This document shows positions 6,882 to 16,366 of a DNA stretch of 38,172 bases, in pieces; position 1 is the first letter of the stretch, and every line of letters starts with the position of its first letter. The notes under the pieces are model-generated. The model was not told the origin of the DNA and searched no databases. It saw only the letters and a list, made by a program, of their open reading frames with translations. The stretch lies in the NCBI GenBank assembly GCA_035654835.1, contig DASRVZ010000008.1, forward strand, positions 1 through 38,172, written 5' to 3'. Source of the stretch: UBA4719 sp035654835. Lineage in GTDB: Bacteria; Actinomycetota; Actinomycetes; Actinomycetales; Dermatophilaceae. The translations under genes and the position numbers were made by a program.

Positions 6882-7376
6882 ATGGACAGCCTGATCACCA
6901 CCGCCGCGCAGTACCTTCTCTTTCCCATCCTGATCGCGGCCGCAGCCACCTGGCTCTTCCTTCCCCGTCACGACAAGGTTGGGCTGGCCGTGCAGACGAT
7001 CGTGTCGCTGGTGATCGCGGTGGCGCTGATCCAGCTGGCCGCGGCCATCCACGCAGACCCCCGACCCTTTGTTGTCGACCCCGCGATCAGACCGCTGTTT
7101 GCCCACCCGGCAGACAACGGGTTCCCCTCCGACCACACGGCATTGGGCGCGACTGTGGCCCTCCTGGTGATGACCCACCGCAGGCCGCTGGGGGCGGTGC
7201 TGCTGGCCGCGAGCATCCTGGTGGGGGTTGCCCGCGTGGCTGCGCATGTGCACCATGCCCAGGACATCGTCGCCGGGGTGCTGATCGCTGCACTCGCCGT
7301 GGGGACTGCTGCCGCCACCTGGCGGTGGGTCAGGCCCCGGCTACCGCGGCGACTGGCCGCGCTGGTTTCTTTGTGA
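6882..7376 (+). CDS. PAP2-family phosphatase, undecaprenyl-diphosphatase-like
   Basis: A membrane protein of about 164 residues with five hydrophobic segments. The three PAP2 motifs are present: RP at residues 61-62 (HADPRPF), PSDH at 82-85 and RxxxxxHxxxD with Arg118, His124 and Asp128. The second motif has Asp instead of the common Gly (PSGH), as in BcrC-type enzymes. Such proteins dephosphorylate lipid pyrophosphates, for example undecaprenyl diphosphate in envelope synthesis, on the outer face of the membrane. The start is uncertain: ATGs at 6801, 6864 and 6882 share the frame, and 6882 was chosen because it starts directly before the first membrane segment. It shares its upstream region with the ZIP gene and its IdeR-like box. 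Confidence 0.8.
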   Translation: MDSLITTAAQYLLFPILIAAAATWLFLPRHDKVGLAVQTIVSLVIAVALIQLAAAIHADPRPFVVDPAIRPLFAHPADNGFPSDHTALGATVALLVMTHRRPLGAVLLAASILVGVARVAAHVHHAQDIVAGVLIAALAVGTAAATWRWVRPRLPRRLAALVSL

Positions 7377-7432
7377 GCGCAAGGGGCGCTCTCGTCGACA
7401 ACATCGTCTCCGATCGGAGATGGTTGGTCCAG

Positions 7433-7462
7433 GGAACACGATGCAAGGGAGCACGATGCAAG
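7433..7462 (+). repeat. Near-perfect tandem duplication containing an SD and ATG
   Basis: AGGGAACACGATGCA is followed at once by AGGGAGCACGATGCA, so one 15-base unit with a Shine-Dalgarno-like AGGGA and an ATG is present twice (one mismatch). Both ATGs are in frame with the dehydrogenase gene, which gives two possible starts, 15 bases apart. Confidence 0.6.
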
Positions 7463-8505
7463 CGTTGACCGTCACCCCGGGGACGAAGGATTCTCTGCAG
7501 CTCCGGGAGGTCCCGGACCCGCCGACAGGGGAGGGGTCGGTCTTGGTCGAGTCGTTGGCAGTGGGGCTGTGCGGCACCGATCGGGAGATTGTCGCGGGGG
7601 AGTACGGCCAGCCGCCGGCGGGTCAGTCCTTCCTCGTGCTGGGACATGAGAATCTCGGGCGCGTGATGGATGCCCCAAGTGGTTCCGAGCTCTCGGCGGG
7701 TGACGTGGTGGTGGGGATCGTCCGCCGGCCGGACCCCGTGCCGTGCCCCGCCTGCGCGCTCGGGGAGTGGGACATGTGCCGAAACGGCCAGTACACCGAG
7801 CACGGCATCAAGGAGCGTCACGGTTTCGCGCGGGAGCGATGGAGGGCCGGCCCGGACCGTCTGGTCCGCCTCGACGCGGGGTTGGCCGACGTCGGAGTTC
7901 TCCTCGAGCCGACGACCATCGTGGCCAAGGCATGGGAGCAGATCGACAGAATCGGCCGTCGCGCTTTCTTCGACCCGACGGTGGCCGTTGTCACCGGCGC
8001 CGGTCCCGTCGGCCTGCTCGCCGCCCTTCTGGGCGTCCAACGGGGGCTCGAGGTCCATGTGTTCGACGTGGTCACTGACGGCCCGAAACCGGGCCTGGTC
8101 CGCGATCTCGGAGCGGTCTACCACACGGACACCCTCACGGACTCGGGCATTCGAGCGGATGTGATGGTCGAGTGCACCGGGGTCAGCTCGGTGGTGCTGG
8201 AGTCGATGAAGTGCGGTGCGACAGATGCCATCACCTGCTTGACCGGGGTGTCTCGTCCGGGAACGAAAACGCCGGTTGACATCGGGCTGGTGAACAGGAG
8301 GGCGGTTCTTGGCAACGAGGTGATCTTCGGCAGTGTCAACGCCAACCGGCGCCACTATGCGGCGGCTGTGACGGCCCTGGGGCAGGCTGATGCGGGCTGG
8401 CTGGGGCGGTTGATCACCCGTCGGGTCGCCCTGGCCGACTTCGCCGAGGCTTTCACTCGCGGCAAGGATGATGTGAAGGTTGTTCTCGAGATGAAGGGAC
8501 GGTGA
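7456..8505 (+). CDS. Zinc-dependent medium-chain dehydrogenase, glucose 1-dehydrogenase-like
   Basis: A 349-residue MDR-family enzyme. Catalytic zinc ligands are Cys39 and His64 with Glu65 (LGHENLG), and the structural zinc lobe has Cys97, Cys100 and Cys108; only three of the usual four Cys are visible. The nucleotide-binding motif GAGPVG is at residues 181-186. VLLEPTTIVAKAWEQ and the TEHGIKERHGF stretch resemble archaeal-type glucose dehydrogenases, which oxidise glucose to gluconolactone with NAD(P). The start at 7456 has AGGGAG four bases upstream; an in-frame ATG at 7441 is an alternative. The stop overlaps the start region of a GH15 hydrolase that can release glucose, so the pair would make and oxidise glucose. 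Another sugar alcohol or aldose substrate is possible. Confidence 0.75.
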   Translation: MQALTVTPGTKDSLQLREVPDPPTGEGSVLVESLAVGLCGTDREIVAGEYGQPPAGQSFLVLGHENLGRVMDAPSGSELSAGDVVVGIVRRPDPVPCPACALGEWDMCRNGQYTEHGIKERHGFARERWRAGPDRLVRLDAGLADVGVLLEPTTIVAKAWEQIDRIGRRAFFDPTVAVVTGAGPVGLLAALLGVQRGLEVHVFDVVTDGPKPGLVRDLGAVYHTDTLTDSGIRADVMVECTGVSSVVLESMKCGATDAITCLTGVSRPGTKTPVDIGLVNRRAVLGNEVIFGSVNANRRHYAAAVTALGQADAGWLGRLITRRVALADFAEAFTRGKDDVKVVLEMKGR

Positions 8506-8507
8506 CC

Positions 8508-10340
8508 ATGGCGCGGATCGAGGACTACGCGGTCGTCGGGGATCTGCATACCGCTGCCCTGATCGGCACGGATGGCTCCATGGACTGGCTGTGTCTGCCG
8601 CACTTTGACTCCCCGGCCTGCTTCGCCGCGCTGCTCGACTCGCCGGAGGCCGGCCGGTGGCTGCTTGCCCCCGCATCAGGAGGATCCTGTACCACCCGCC
8701 GATACCGTCCGGGGACCTTGATCCTGGAGACGGAGTGGGAGTCGGCTGACGGGCGTGTGCGGGTCACGGACTTCATGCCGCCTCGCGACGAGGTGGTCGA
8801 CATCGTCCGGATCGTCGAGGGTCTGAGCGGGACGGTGCGTATGCACGGTGAGCTGGCACTGCGCTTCGACTACGGCCAGGTGGTGCCGTGGGTCCGCCGG
8901 GACACACAGGGGATCCGGGCCGTGGCCGGCCCGGACGCGGCCTACCTGGACACACCAGCTCCCCTGCGGGGCGAGAACCTGCACACCGTCAGCGACTTCA
9001 CGGTGCGCGCGGGGGAGCGGGTGCCCTTCGTGCTGACCTGGACGCCCAGCCACCTGCCCCGCCCCAGGTCGGTGAACCCCGAGAAGGCCTTGCAGGGCAC
9101 CGAGGAGTTCTGGACCACGTGGTCCGGAAGGAGCCAGGCCGCAGGTCCTTACAAGGACGCGGTCCAACGCTCCCTGATCACCTTGAAAGCCTTGACCTAC
9201 GCACCCACCGGCGGCATCGTCGCCGCTGCGACGACCTCCCTGCCCGAGCAGATCGGTGGTCCACGGAACTGGGACTACCGGTACTGCTGGCTTCGGGATG
9301 CGACGCTGACCCTGCAGTCCCTGCTGGGGGCCGGGTACACGGACGAGGCCGCGGCCTGGCGGGAATGGTTGCTGCGCGCCGTCGCCGGGGACCCGGCGGA
9401 GCTGCAGATCATGTACGGCATTTCCGGGCGACGTCGGTTGCCCGAGACCGAGCTGACCTGGCTGGCAGGCTATGAGGGTTCCTTGCCGGTGCGTACCGGC
9501 AACGCCGCCGCCGGCCAGCTCCAGCTCGACGTCTGGGGCGAGGTCCTGGACGGTCTCTCCCTGACGCGTGACGCCCTGCTCACCGCCGAGGACGAGTCCT
9601 GGGACCTGCAGACCGCCCTGATGGAGCACCTCGAAGGGGCCTGGGACCAGCCGGACAACGGCCTGTGGGAGATGCGCGGGCCCCGACGGCACTTCACCCA
9701 CTCCAAGGTCATGGCCTGGGTCGCGGCCGACCGGATGGTCAAGGGAGTCCGTGAGTCCGGGCTCCCCGGACCCGCCGACCGCTGGGCCGCGCTGGCCGAG
9801 ACGATCCACGCAGAGGTGATGACCCGCGGGTTCAACACCGAGCTGAACACCTTCGTGCAGTCCTACGGCAGTACGGCCCTCGACGCGAGCCTCTTGCTCA
9901 TCCCGAGGGTCGGTTTCCTGCCCCCGGACGACGAACGCGTCATCGGTACGATCGAGGCCATCCAGCGGGACCTCACGCAGGACGGTTTCGTCATGCGCTA
10001 CCGAACGCAGGACAGCGACGACGGGCTGCCGGGCGGTGAAGGCGTCTTCCTCGCGTGTTCCTTCTGGCTCGTGAACGCCCTACAGGGCGCCGGACGAAGG
10101 GACGAGGCTGTCGCACTCTTTGAGAGGCTGCTGAGCCTGCGCAACGACGTCGGGCTCCTGAGTGAGGAATGGGACCCGGCCGCGATCCGGCAGCTGGGTA
10201 ACACGCCGCAAGCCTTCAGCCACTTCGCCCTCATCACCAGCGCAATGCAGCTTCACCACGGCAAGGTGGATCGCAGCAACACTCCGATCCGCGCCCAACA
10301 GTCTGACACCGGGGATCTCGAGGGGCGCAAGGAGTCTTGA
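8508..10340 (+). CDS. Glycoside hydrolase family 15: trehalase or glucoamylase
   Basis: A 610-residue cytoplasmic enzyme with no signal peptide. The N-terminal beta-sandwich begins with IEDYAVVGDLHTAALIGTDG and the (alpha/alpha)6 barrel has the family marks GPRNWDYRYCWLRDA, QLDVWGEVLDGL (general acid candidate Glu345) and LLSEEWDP (general base candidate at Glu553/554), then QLGNTPQAFSHFAL. Actinobacterial members of this length include the mycobacterial GH15 trehalase, and the internal location fits trehalose better than starch. The start at 8508 was chosen because AAGGGA lies eight bases upstream; the GTG at 8502 is too close to it. It follows the dehydrogenase gene with almost no gap and converges on the carboxylase gene. 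Confidence 0.85.
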   Translation: MARIEDYAVVGDLHTAALIGTDGSMDWLCLPHFDSPACFAALLDSPEAGRWLLAPASGGSCTTRRYRPGTLILETEWESADGRVRVTDFMPPRDEVVDIVRIVEGLSGTVRMHGELALRFDYGQVVPWVRRDTQGIRAVAGPDAAYLDTPAPLRGENLHTVSDFTVRAGERVPFVLTWTPSHLPRPRSVNPEKALQGTEEFWTTWSGRSQAAGPYKDAVQRSLITLKALTYAPTGGIVAAATTSLPEQIGGPRNWDYRYCWLRDATLTLQSLLGAGYTDEAAAWREWLLRAVAGDPAELQIMYGISGRRRLPETELTWLAGYEGSLPVRTGNAAAGQLQLDVWGEVLDGLSLTRDALLTAEDESWDLQTALMEHLEGAWDQPDNGLWEMRGPRRHFTHSKVMAWVAADRMVKGVRESGLPGPADRWAALAETIHAEVMTRGFNTELNTFVQSYGSTALDASLLLIPRVGFLPPDDERVIGTIEAIQRDLTQDGFVMRYRTQDSDDGLPGGEGVFLACSFWLVNALQGAGRRDEAVALFERLLSLRNDVGLLSEEWDPAAIRQLGNTPQAFSHFALITSAMQLHHGKVDRSNTPIRAQQSDTGDLEGRKES

Positions 10341-10382
10341 AGTCCGCGATCAAGTGAACCCGTCATGCGCCCGACGCTGTCA

Positions 10383-13300
10383 TCACGGCAGTCGGGCCGC
10401 CACCGAACGTTCGGCCCCCCTTTCGACGGCCTCCACCAGTCGCGGACGCAGCTCGCGGGCGCTGATCACCGCGTCGACCGAGCCGACCCTCACGGCCCGC
10501 TCGATGCTGTGGATGGCGTCGAACTCCGTCGCGACCTCGCCGAGCTTCTCGGCGCGGACGCTGGCGCGACGCTTCGCGAGGTCAGAGATCAAGGTGGCCG
10601 GAGGTGCGCCCTCAGCGTGGCCCAGCGCAGTCTCAAGCTCGGCAACCCGCGGGTCGGACGTCGTGCGGGAGTCCACCTCACCGGCGAAGACGACCGCCGC
10701 CGCCGGTGCGCCACCGATGACGGACGCGAACGACCCCTCGACCGCAAGAACCGTCATCCCGGCGTTGAGCGCCTTGGAGAACACCACGAACGCCCCGCCG
10801 TGATATCGCGACACGACGCAGAACACGATTGGTCCGGTGAAGTTCACGATCGCCCGGCCGATCTCGGCGCCATACTCCAGCTGCAGGTGCCGCATCGAGT
10901 CCGGTGACCCGTCGAAGCCCGACAGGTTGGCAAGGACGACGACCGGCCGGTTCCCGCTCGCGGCGTTGATCGCCCGGGCCGTCTTCTTCGACGAGCGAGG
11001 GAACAGCGTGCCCGCTGTCCAGGTGTCGGGTCCATCGCTCGGGGGGAACCCGGGTCGGGGCTGAGGCCGGGACTCGATCCCGATCAACGACACCGGCCAG
11101 CCGCCGAGGTGCGCGTCGAAGACCACGGAGGTCTCGGCACCGGCCATGCCGGCCCAGCGCTCGAGCACGCGGTGGTCCTGGTCGGCCACGGCGCGCATCA
11201 AGGTGCGGATGTCGAACGGCTTCTTGCGGTCGGGGTTGGTCGCCGACGAGAAGATGTCACCGACCGTGCGGAACTCGCTGTCAGCCACGTCGTGCGGGTA
11301 GGCGCACACGTCGCGCTCGATCGGGTCGGTGGTGGCGGCCCGGCGGGGTGCACCTTCCCCGGGCACGACGTAGGTGTGGTCGTAGTGCGCGAGCAATACG
11401 CTGCGCGCGCCGTACAGATCCGGTGCCCAGTACTGCGCCTGCCCATTCGGACCCATGACGCGGTCATAGCCGCCGATGCCGAAGTTGTCCTCGGCCGAGA
11501 CCCCGCCCGAGAAGTCGAGCGACTGCTTGCCGGTCAGCACCATCGCGCTGTCAGGCGTCATCACGAGGATTCCCCTGGTGTGCATCAACATCGTGGCTTC
11601 CGCGTTCCAGTACGGTTGGGCCCCGACGTTGATCCCCGCCACGACGATGTTGATCTCGCCGCCGCCCTGGGTGAAGGTGACGATTCGACGTAACGCCGAC
11701 GCCACCCAGTCCATGTTCTCGGTGCCGGACCCCATCGAGATGCGCGCGCCCGCTGACAGGGCGAACCACTCGACCGGCACACCGAGCCGCTCTGCCATGT
11801 CGAGAGCGGCGATCACTCTCGCGCACTCGGCCTCGGCCACTGCCCCCAGCGCGCGGGTGGGGTCACCCAGCAGGACAACGCGTATGACGCCCTCGGGATG
11901 TCGCGCTGTCACTGTGCGGGCCAGCCCGACCACCAGTCCGGCGCGGTTGCCGCCTGGCGGGCGGTGCACCGGCACGAGCCTGCCGCTGTCGTCGAGGTCG
12001 TGCTCGACGAAGCTGCCGCCGTGTCCGGCGATCAGGCTCACCAGCTCGTATGGGTAGACGGTGCCGCGTCTGCGGGAGCGGAGAACCTTCTGCGCATAGT
12101 CGTCCAGCGGGCGGAGTCGCTCGGTCGGTGGATCGGTCACCGCGATGACGACCCCTGCGCCCGGCTGGTAGGAGAACCGGGCGGCTGCGACACGCACCTG
12201 GCCGTCCGGGGTCGCGAGACGACCCTGGGCCAGGACCTCCTCGATGCCCGCGCCAGAGGTCAGCGGCGCGATGGTGCGTTGCAGGGCGGTGAGCTCATCG
12301 AGGGGCGCCGCAATCACCGGCCAGATGTGCAGGAACACGTGATTCATGTCCAACCGCTGCCCAGCCGTACCCCGCACGGCGCGGGCCCGTCGAATGGCCT
12401 CCAGACAGCTGGCGACCGCACGCTCGGCGTGGGGCAGCGAGGTCACGTGACCATCGGCGTCCCGCACGACGGCCATCTCGCGGATCTGCGCCAGCGCGAC
12501 CAGCCGCTGGTCGGCCGCATTGTTGGGTGCGACGCAGTGGTACAGGAGCACGTCCTCGGGTGCGTCGAGCCGAGTGACCTGGAAGTCGCGCAACCTCCAC
12601 AAGTTGAGCCGGCGACCGACCATGGGGTGGACGCCGCGCACCAGATCATCCTCAACGAGGACGCCGTCGGGGCTGGGGCGGAACGTGAAGTACCACACCG
12701 GGCGCTCGCCGCCGGGACAGACCGCGACAGCGGTGCGCCGCACCCTGTGGGCAAAGGGCATCAGGCTCAAGACCCGTTGCAGCGCGTCCGAGGCCTCGGT
12801 CACCGAGTCCGGTGCGTCGGGCCAGGACAGGTACAGGTCGACGACGACTGCGTGGCCGGCGGGCGCGTCCTCGAGCTGAGCGTCGATCGCGGCGACCAGG
12901 TCTGAGGACTCGACCAGCTCGGAAGACTGGGCGATTGTCGTGATCAGTCGGGTGGGGCGCTCATCCAGGGCATAGTCGGCCACGACGAACGGTCTCCCCG
13001 CAGCCGTCAGCTGGCGCAGGTCGTGCAGCTCGTACTCGCGATAGTGCCGGCGGACCAGCACCTCGAGCATCGGCTCTCGCTGGGGGAGTGTGTGCTCGAT
13101 CCGGGCGGCCAGGAATCCCACGATCTGCTCCGGGATCGCAGCCAGGGCCTCCAGTCGCGTCGCGTAGTCGGCCGCGTCAGGGTGGTCGGCCAGGTAGGTG
13201 AGCTCCGCGCTCACGCCCGCCAGCACGGCACCGCGTTCGGCGTCGACCACCGGCTGGTCGAACCAGCGGAACCGAACGCTGCGCGCCAGGTTGCCCACCA

Positions 13301-15905
13301 TCGGATATCGCAGCTGGGTGGCCAGCACCAGCCGGTCCAAGACCTCTCGCACCTTGCTCCCGGCGCTGCCCACGGGCGGCTGCTCGGACATCCAATGCTG
13401 CAGGAGGGGGATGACGACCAGATCGGACGCCGTGCGCTGGGCAAGGAAGATCCGGAATACAGCCTCCTCGAGCGCTGGCCCGCGTTCGAGATCGCTGACG
13501 CCGTAGTGTGCGAGGGCTCGGGTCAGGCGCTGACGGAAGCCGTCGGGCAGGTGTTCGCGGTCGGCGTCCAGGCTGTGCAGGTAGCTGTGAAAGTGCTCAC
13601 GCGGGCTGTGTACCCGTTCGTCCGCCCCGTCTTCTTCAGCCGGCCGGTTGCGGCCGAGCTCTGCCAGGTCGGCGAATGCGCTGAACACGTCGATCTCGTG
13701 GTCCAGCACCAGCAGGCCGGCCGAGGACAGCTCGTGGCGCGCACGCTCGTATCTGGCGAGGGCGCCGGTAGCGCCCTCTGGTGCGAGGTCGAAGCCCAGC
13801 AGCAGGCCGCGCAGGTCGTCAAGGCTGCGCGCGGCGTGGGTGGCCGCGGTCTCCTCCGTCGGCGTAGGCAGGTCCAGGCTCTTCAGCGGGGTGGTCGCGA
13901 CGGGTGCTCCCGGCGTAGTGCCCTCGTCCTCGGCGACGGGCTCCAACCGGACGACCGGTGTGCCTGTCTCGACCTGACCGCCGGTCGTGACGAACAGCTC
14001 GCGCACCTGGGCGGCGTACGGGGCGTGCAACACCGTCTCCATCTTCATCGACTCCAACACCAGCACCGGCGCGCCCGCCTCGACGCGGTCACCGACAGCC
14101 ACAGGTGTCGCCACGACGAGCGCCGGCGCCGGCGAACGCAGTACGCCGCCCTCGTCACGTGTGACCCGATGAGTGGTTGAGTTGACCTCGATCAGGTGGA
14201 CGGGACCGTGAGTGGCGCTGATCAGTCGGTACCGGACGTCGCCAATGACCAGGCGGGCGAGGTACTCATCCAGCTGTTCGAGGTCGGCGTCAATCTGCCG
14301 GTCCTGTTGTGCCGCATCGAATCCCACCCGGAAGCGGGTCGGGCCGACCTGCGCGACGGTGACCCGATGTGACGTGCCGCGCAGCTTCAGCTCAATGGCG
14401 CGCCCGACCTCGTGCCGGGCCTGAGGCCGACCGCCGTGTGCGGTGGCGAGGAAGTGGAGTTGCTCGGCCTGCACCTGCTCCTTGTAGGCCTCAATCGCGG
14501 CGGCGACGAGCGCGACCCCGGCGTAACGGTCGGGTTGGAGCCTCCCCATGCTGCGGACCCGGTCGATCCAGCCGGTATCGGCACTGGCATCGATGATCTC
14601 GGGCTGGTCGAGCAGGTCGAGCAGGAAGCTCTTGTTGGTCGTGCCGCCCTCGATGAGGACAACGGTGTCGGCAAGCGCCCGGCTCAGCCGAGCACAAGCC
14701 TCCGCGCGGGTGCGCCCATGGGCGATGACCTTGGCGATCATTGAGTCGAAGTCCGCCGGGATCAGATCGCCCTGGCCCACGCCGGTGTCGACCCGGATGC
14801 CCGGGCCGGAAGGCAGGTTGAGCAGTGCGATGCGTCCCGGTGAGGGCGCGAAGTCACGGTCAGGGTCCTCTGCGTTCAGCCGCGCCTCGATGGCGTGCCC
14901 GAGCTCGGTCGGACGTTCCCCCTCGAGGCGGCCGCCGGAGGCGACGTGCAGCTGCGCCTTGACCAGGTCGAAGCCCGTGGTCAGCTCGGTGATCGGGTGC
15001 TCGACCTGCAGCCGGGTGTTGACCTCAAGGAACGCGAAGCTGCGTTCACCGGGGTGGTACAGGAACTCGACGGTTGCCGCACCGCAGTAGTCGACGGCAA
15101 GGGCGAGCCGCTCGGCAGATGCTTTGAGCTCGCCCACCTGCTCGCCGTCCAACAGAGGCGAGGCCGACTCCTCGATGACCTTCTGGTTGCGTCGCTGTAC
15201 GGAGCAGTCGCGCACGCCGAGCGCCCACGCGGTCCCCTGGCCGTCGGCGATGACCTGCACCTCAACGTGCCGTGCACCAGTAACAAGGCGCTCGAGGAAC
15301 ACCACTCCGTTGCCGAAGGCGCGCGCGGCCTCGTCACGAGTACGTTCGAACGCATCGGTCAGCTCGTGGTCGGAGGTGACCACCCGAATGCCGCGACCGC
15401 CGCCACCTGCCGTTGCCTTGAGCATCAGCGGGTAGCCGATCTGGCTCGCGGCGGCCAGGGCCGCCTCGATGTCGTCAACCGCTCCACGACTCCACGGGGC
15501 CACCGGCACGCCAACCTCCTCGGCCAGCAGCTTCGAACCGATCTTGTCGCCCAGACGTCGCATGGCGCTCGCACTCGGGCCAATGAACGTGACCCCGATC
15601 CGGTCGCACACCTCGGCGAAGTTCGGATCCTCCGCGACGAAACCCCAACCCACCCACGCGGCATCCGAACCCGTCTGCGTCAGCGCCCGTTCGAGCACGG
15701 CCAGATCGAGGTAGGGGCGATCCACGGCGGGGCCGAGGGAGTATGCCGAGTCCGCCTCTCGCACGAACATGGCCGACCGCTCACCGTCGGTGTGGAGGGC
15801 GACCGTCTCGATCTGGGCTCCGCCCAGCGCGTTGAGCTCCCGCACGGCGTGGATCAGTCGCATCGCGGCCTCTCCGCGGTTGACGATCGCGATACGGCTG
15901 ACCAT
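10383..15905 (-). CDS. Single-chain multidomain biotin-dependent acyl-CoA carboxylase
   Basis: An 1840-residue enzyme that carries all functions on one chain. Residues about 1-450 are biotin carboxylase (IAIVNRGEAAMRLIHA, the glycine-rich KATAGGGGRGIR, EVNTRLQVEHPITE). The biotinyl domain has ESMKME with biotinyl Lys621. A long central region without recognised catalytic motifs (about 690-1200) is followed by the carboxyltransferase (about 1230-1840, with GGEINIVVAGINVGAQPYWN and SLDFSGGVSAEDNFGIGGYD). This order, BC-BCCP-central-CT, is that of eukaryotic acetyl-CoA carboxylase rather than the separate subunits usual in bacteria. The product would be malonyl-CoA or another carboxyacyl-CoA. 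The start has GGGAG nine bases upstream. It is a lone gene convergent with the GH15 gene. The acyl substrate is unknown. Confidence 0.88.
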   Translation of the reverse strand: MVSRIAIVNRGEAAMRLIHAVRELNALGGAQIETVALHTDGERSAMFVREADSAYSLGPAVDRPYLDLAVLERALTQTGSDAAWVGWGFVAEDPNFAEVCDRIGVTFIGPSASAMRRLGDKIGSKLLAEEVGVPVAPWSRGAVDDIEAALAAASQIGYPLMLKATAGGGGRGIRVVTSDHELTDAFERTRDEAARAFGNGVVFLERLVTGARHVEVQVIADGQGTAWALGVRDCSVQRRNQKVIEESASPLLDGEQVGELKASAERLALAVDYCGAATVEFLYHPGERSFAFLEVNTRLQVEHPITELTTGFDLVKAQLHVASGGRLEGERPTELGHAIEARLNAEDPDRDFAPSPGRIALLNLPSGPGIRVDTGVGQGDLIPADFDSMIAKVIAHGRTRAEACARLSRALADTVVLIEGGTTNKSFLLDLLDQPEIIDASADTGWIDRVRSMGRLQPDRYAGVALVAAAIEAYKEQVQAEQLHFLATAHGGRPQARHEVGRAIELKLRGTSHRVTVAQVGPTRFRVGFDAAQQDRQIDADLEQLDEYLARLVIGDVRYRLISATHGPVHLIEVNSTTHRVTRDEGGVLRSPAPALVVATPVAVGDRVEAGAPVLVLESMKMETVLHAPYAAQVRELFVTTGGQVETGTPVVRLEPVAEDEGTTPGAPVATTPLKSLDLPTPTEETAATHAARSLDDLRGLLLGFDLAPEGATGALARYERARHELSSAGLLVLDHEIDVFSAFADLAELGRNRPAEEDGADERVHSPREHFHSYLHSLDADREHLPDGFRQRLTRALAHYGVSDLERGPALEEAVFRIFLAQRTASDLVVIPLLQHWMSEQPPVGSAGSKVREVLDRLVLATQLRYPMVGNLARSVRFRWFDQPVVDAERGAVLAGVSAELTYLADHPDAADYATRLEALAAIPEQIVGFLAARIEHTLPQREPMLEVLVRRHYREYELHDLRQLTAAGRPFVVADYALDERPTRLITTIAQSSELVESSDLVAAIDAQLEDAPAGHAVVVDLYLSWPDAPDSVTEASDALQRVLSLMPFAHRVRRTAVAVCPGGERPVWYFTFRPSPDGVLVEDDLVRGVHPMVGRRLNLWRLRDFQVTRLDAPEDVLLYHCVAPNNAADQRLVALAQIREMAVVRDADGHVTSLPHAERAVASCLEAIRRARAVRGTAGQRLDMNHVFLHIWPVIAAPLDELTALQRTIAPLTSGAGIEEVLAQGRLATPDGQVRVAAARFSYQPGAGVVIAVTDPPTERLRPLDDYAQKVLRSRRRGTVYPYELVSLIAGHGGSFVEHDLDDSGRLVPVHRPPGGNRAGLVVGLARTVTARHPEGVIRVVLLGDPTRALGAVAEAECARVIAALDMAERLGVPVEWFALSAGARISMGSGTENMDWVASALRRIVTFTQGGGEINIVVAGINVGAQPYWNAEATMLMHTRGILVMTPDSAMVLTGKQSLDFSGGVSAEDNFGIGGYDRVMGPNGQAQYWAPDLYGARSVLLAHYDHTYVVPGEGAPRRAATTDPIERDVCAYPHDVADSEFRTVGDIFSSATNPDRKKPFDIRTLMRAVADQDHRVLERWAGMAGAETSVVFDAHLGGWPVSLIGIESRPQPRPGFPPSDGPDTWTAGTLFPRSSKKTARAINAASGNRPVVVLANLSGFDGSPDSMRHLQLEYGAEIGRAIVNFTGPIVFCVVSRYHGGAFVVFSKALNAGMTVLAVEGSFASVIGGAPAAAVVFAGEVDSRTTSDPRVAELETALGHAEGAPPATLISDLAKRRASVRAEKLGEVATEFDAIHSIERAVRVGSVDAVISARELRPRLVEAVERGAERSVAARLP

Positions 15906-16366
15906 GTGAGGCGACTCCCTGAGTTCGGCGGACCCCCGACACTAGAGGTCAGGCTGTGCTCCCGCAGGAGCGCACTGCTGTGGACGCGCCCGACGTTGGG
16001 AGCAGACGCGACGCGATCGAGCCGCCGCACAACAATATCCCCGGCCGTGACCCGGGTCTTCCACGGAGCCAAACATAGCCAAACATATGCTCGGCTGGAC
16101 CTGCAGCCGCGTAGTCGGACAGAGGAGATCAGGCTCGAAGACCCATCATGGCTGCCCGATGCAGGGCGCAAGGTGACGTGGCACACCGAGACGACCGACG
16201 GACGCGCCGCGGTCTACGACGACGCCGTCTCAACGCCGCGCTGACAGCACCGTTGCCGGAGCTTGCCGACATGATGTTGTCGCTGTTGGAGGAGCATTTG
16301 GTCCGACCGGGTCCCAGCCGTTTGCGCCGAGGCCCTGGCGGCCGTTCGTGCTTTGTTGACCAGGCT
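15906..16366. other. Intergenic region upstream of the carboxylase gene
   Basis: I see no coding region here. It holds the likely promoter of the carboxylase (reading leftward) and a tandem decamer, GCCAAACATA twice at 16068-16087, the only low-GC patch nearby. On the minus strand this reads TATGTTTGGC twice. The part from 16100 to 16366 shows nothing I can name. Confidence 0.5.
16068..16087. repeat. Tandem decamer repeat
   Basis: GCCAAACATA is present twice with no gap, in AT-richer sequence about 165 bases upstream of the carboxylase start. A ten-base period would place two bound protein units on one DNA face. It may be a regulator site or contain the -10 of the carboxylase promoter. Confidence 0.55.

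Noticed and set aside
14895..16244. A 449-codon plus-strand frame at the start of the carboxylase gene
   Set aside because: It is antisense to the biotin carboxylase domain, which has strong motifs; the frame has no domain of its own.
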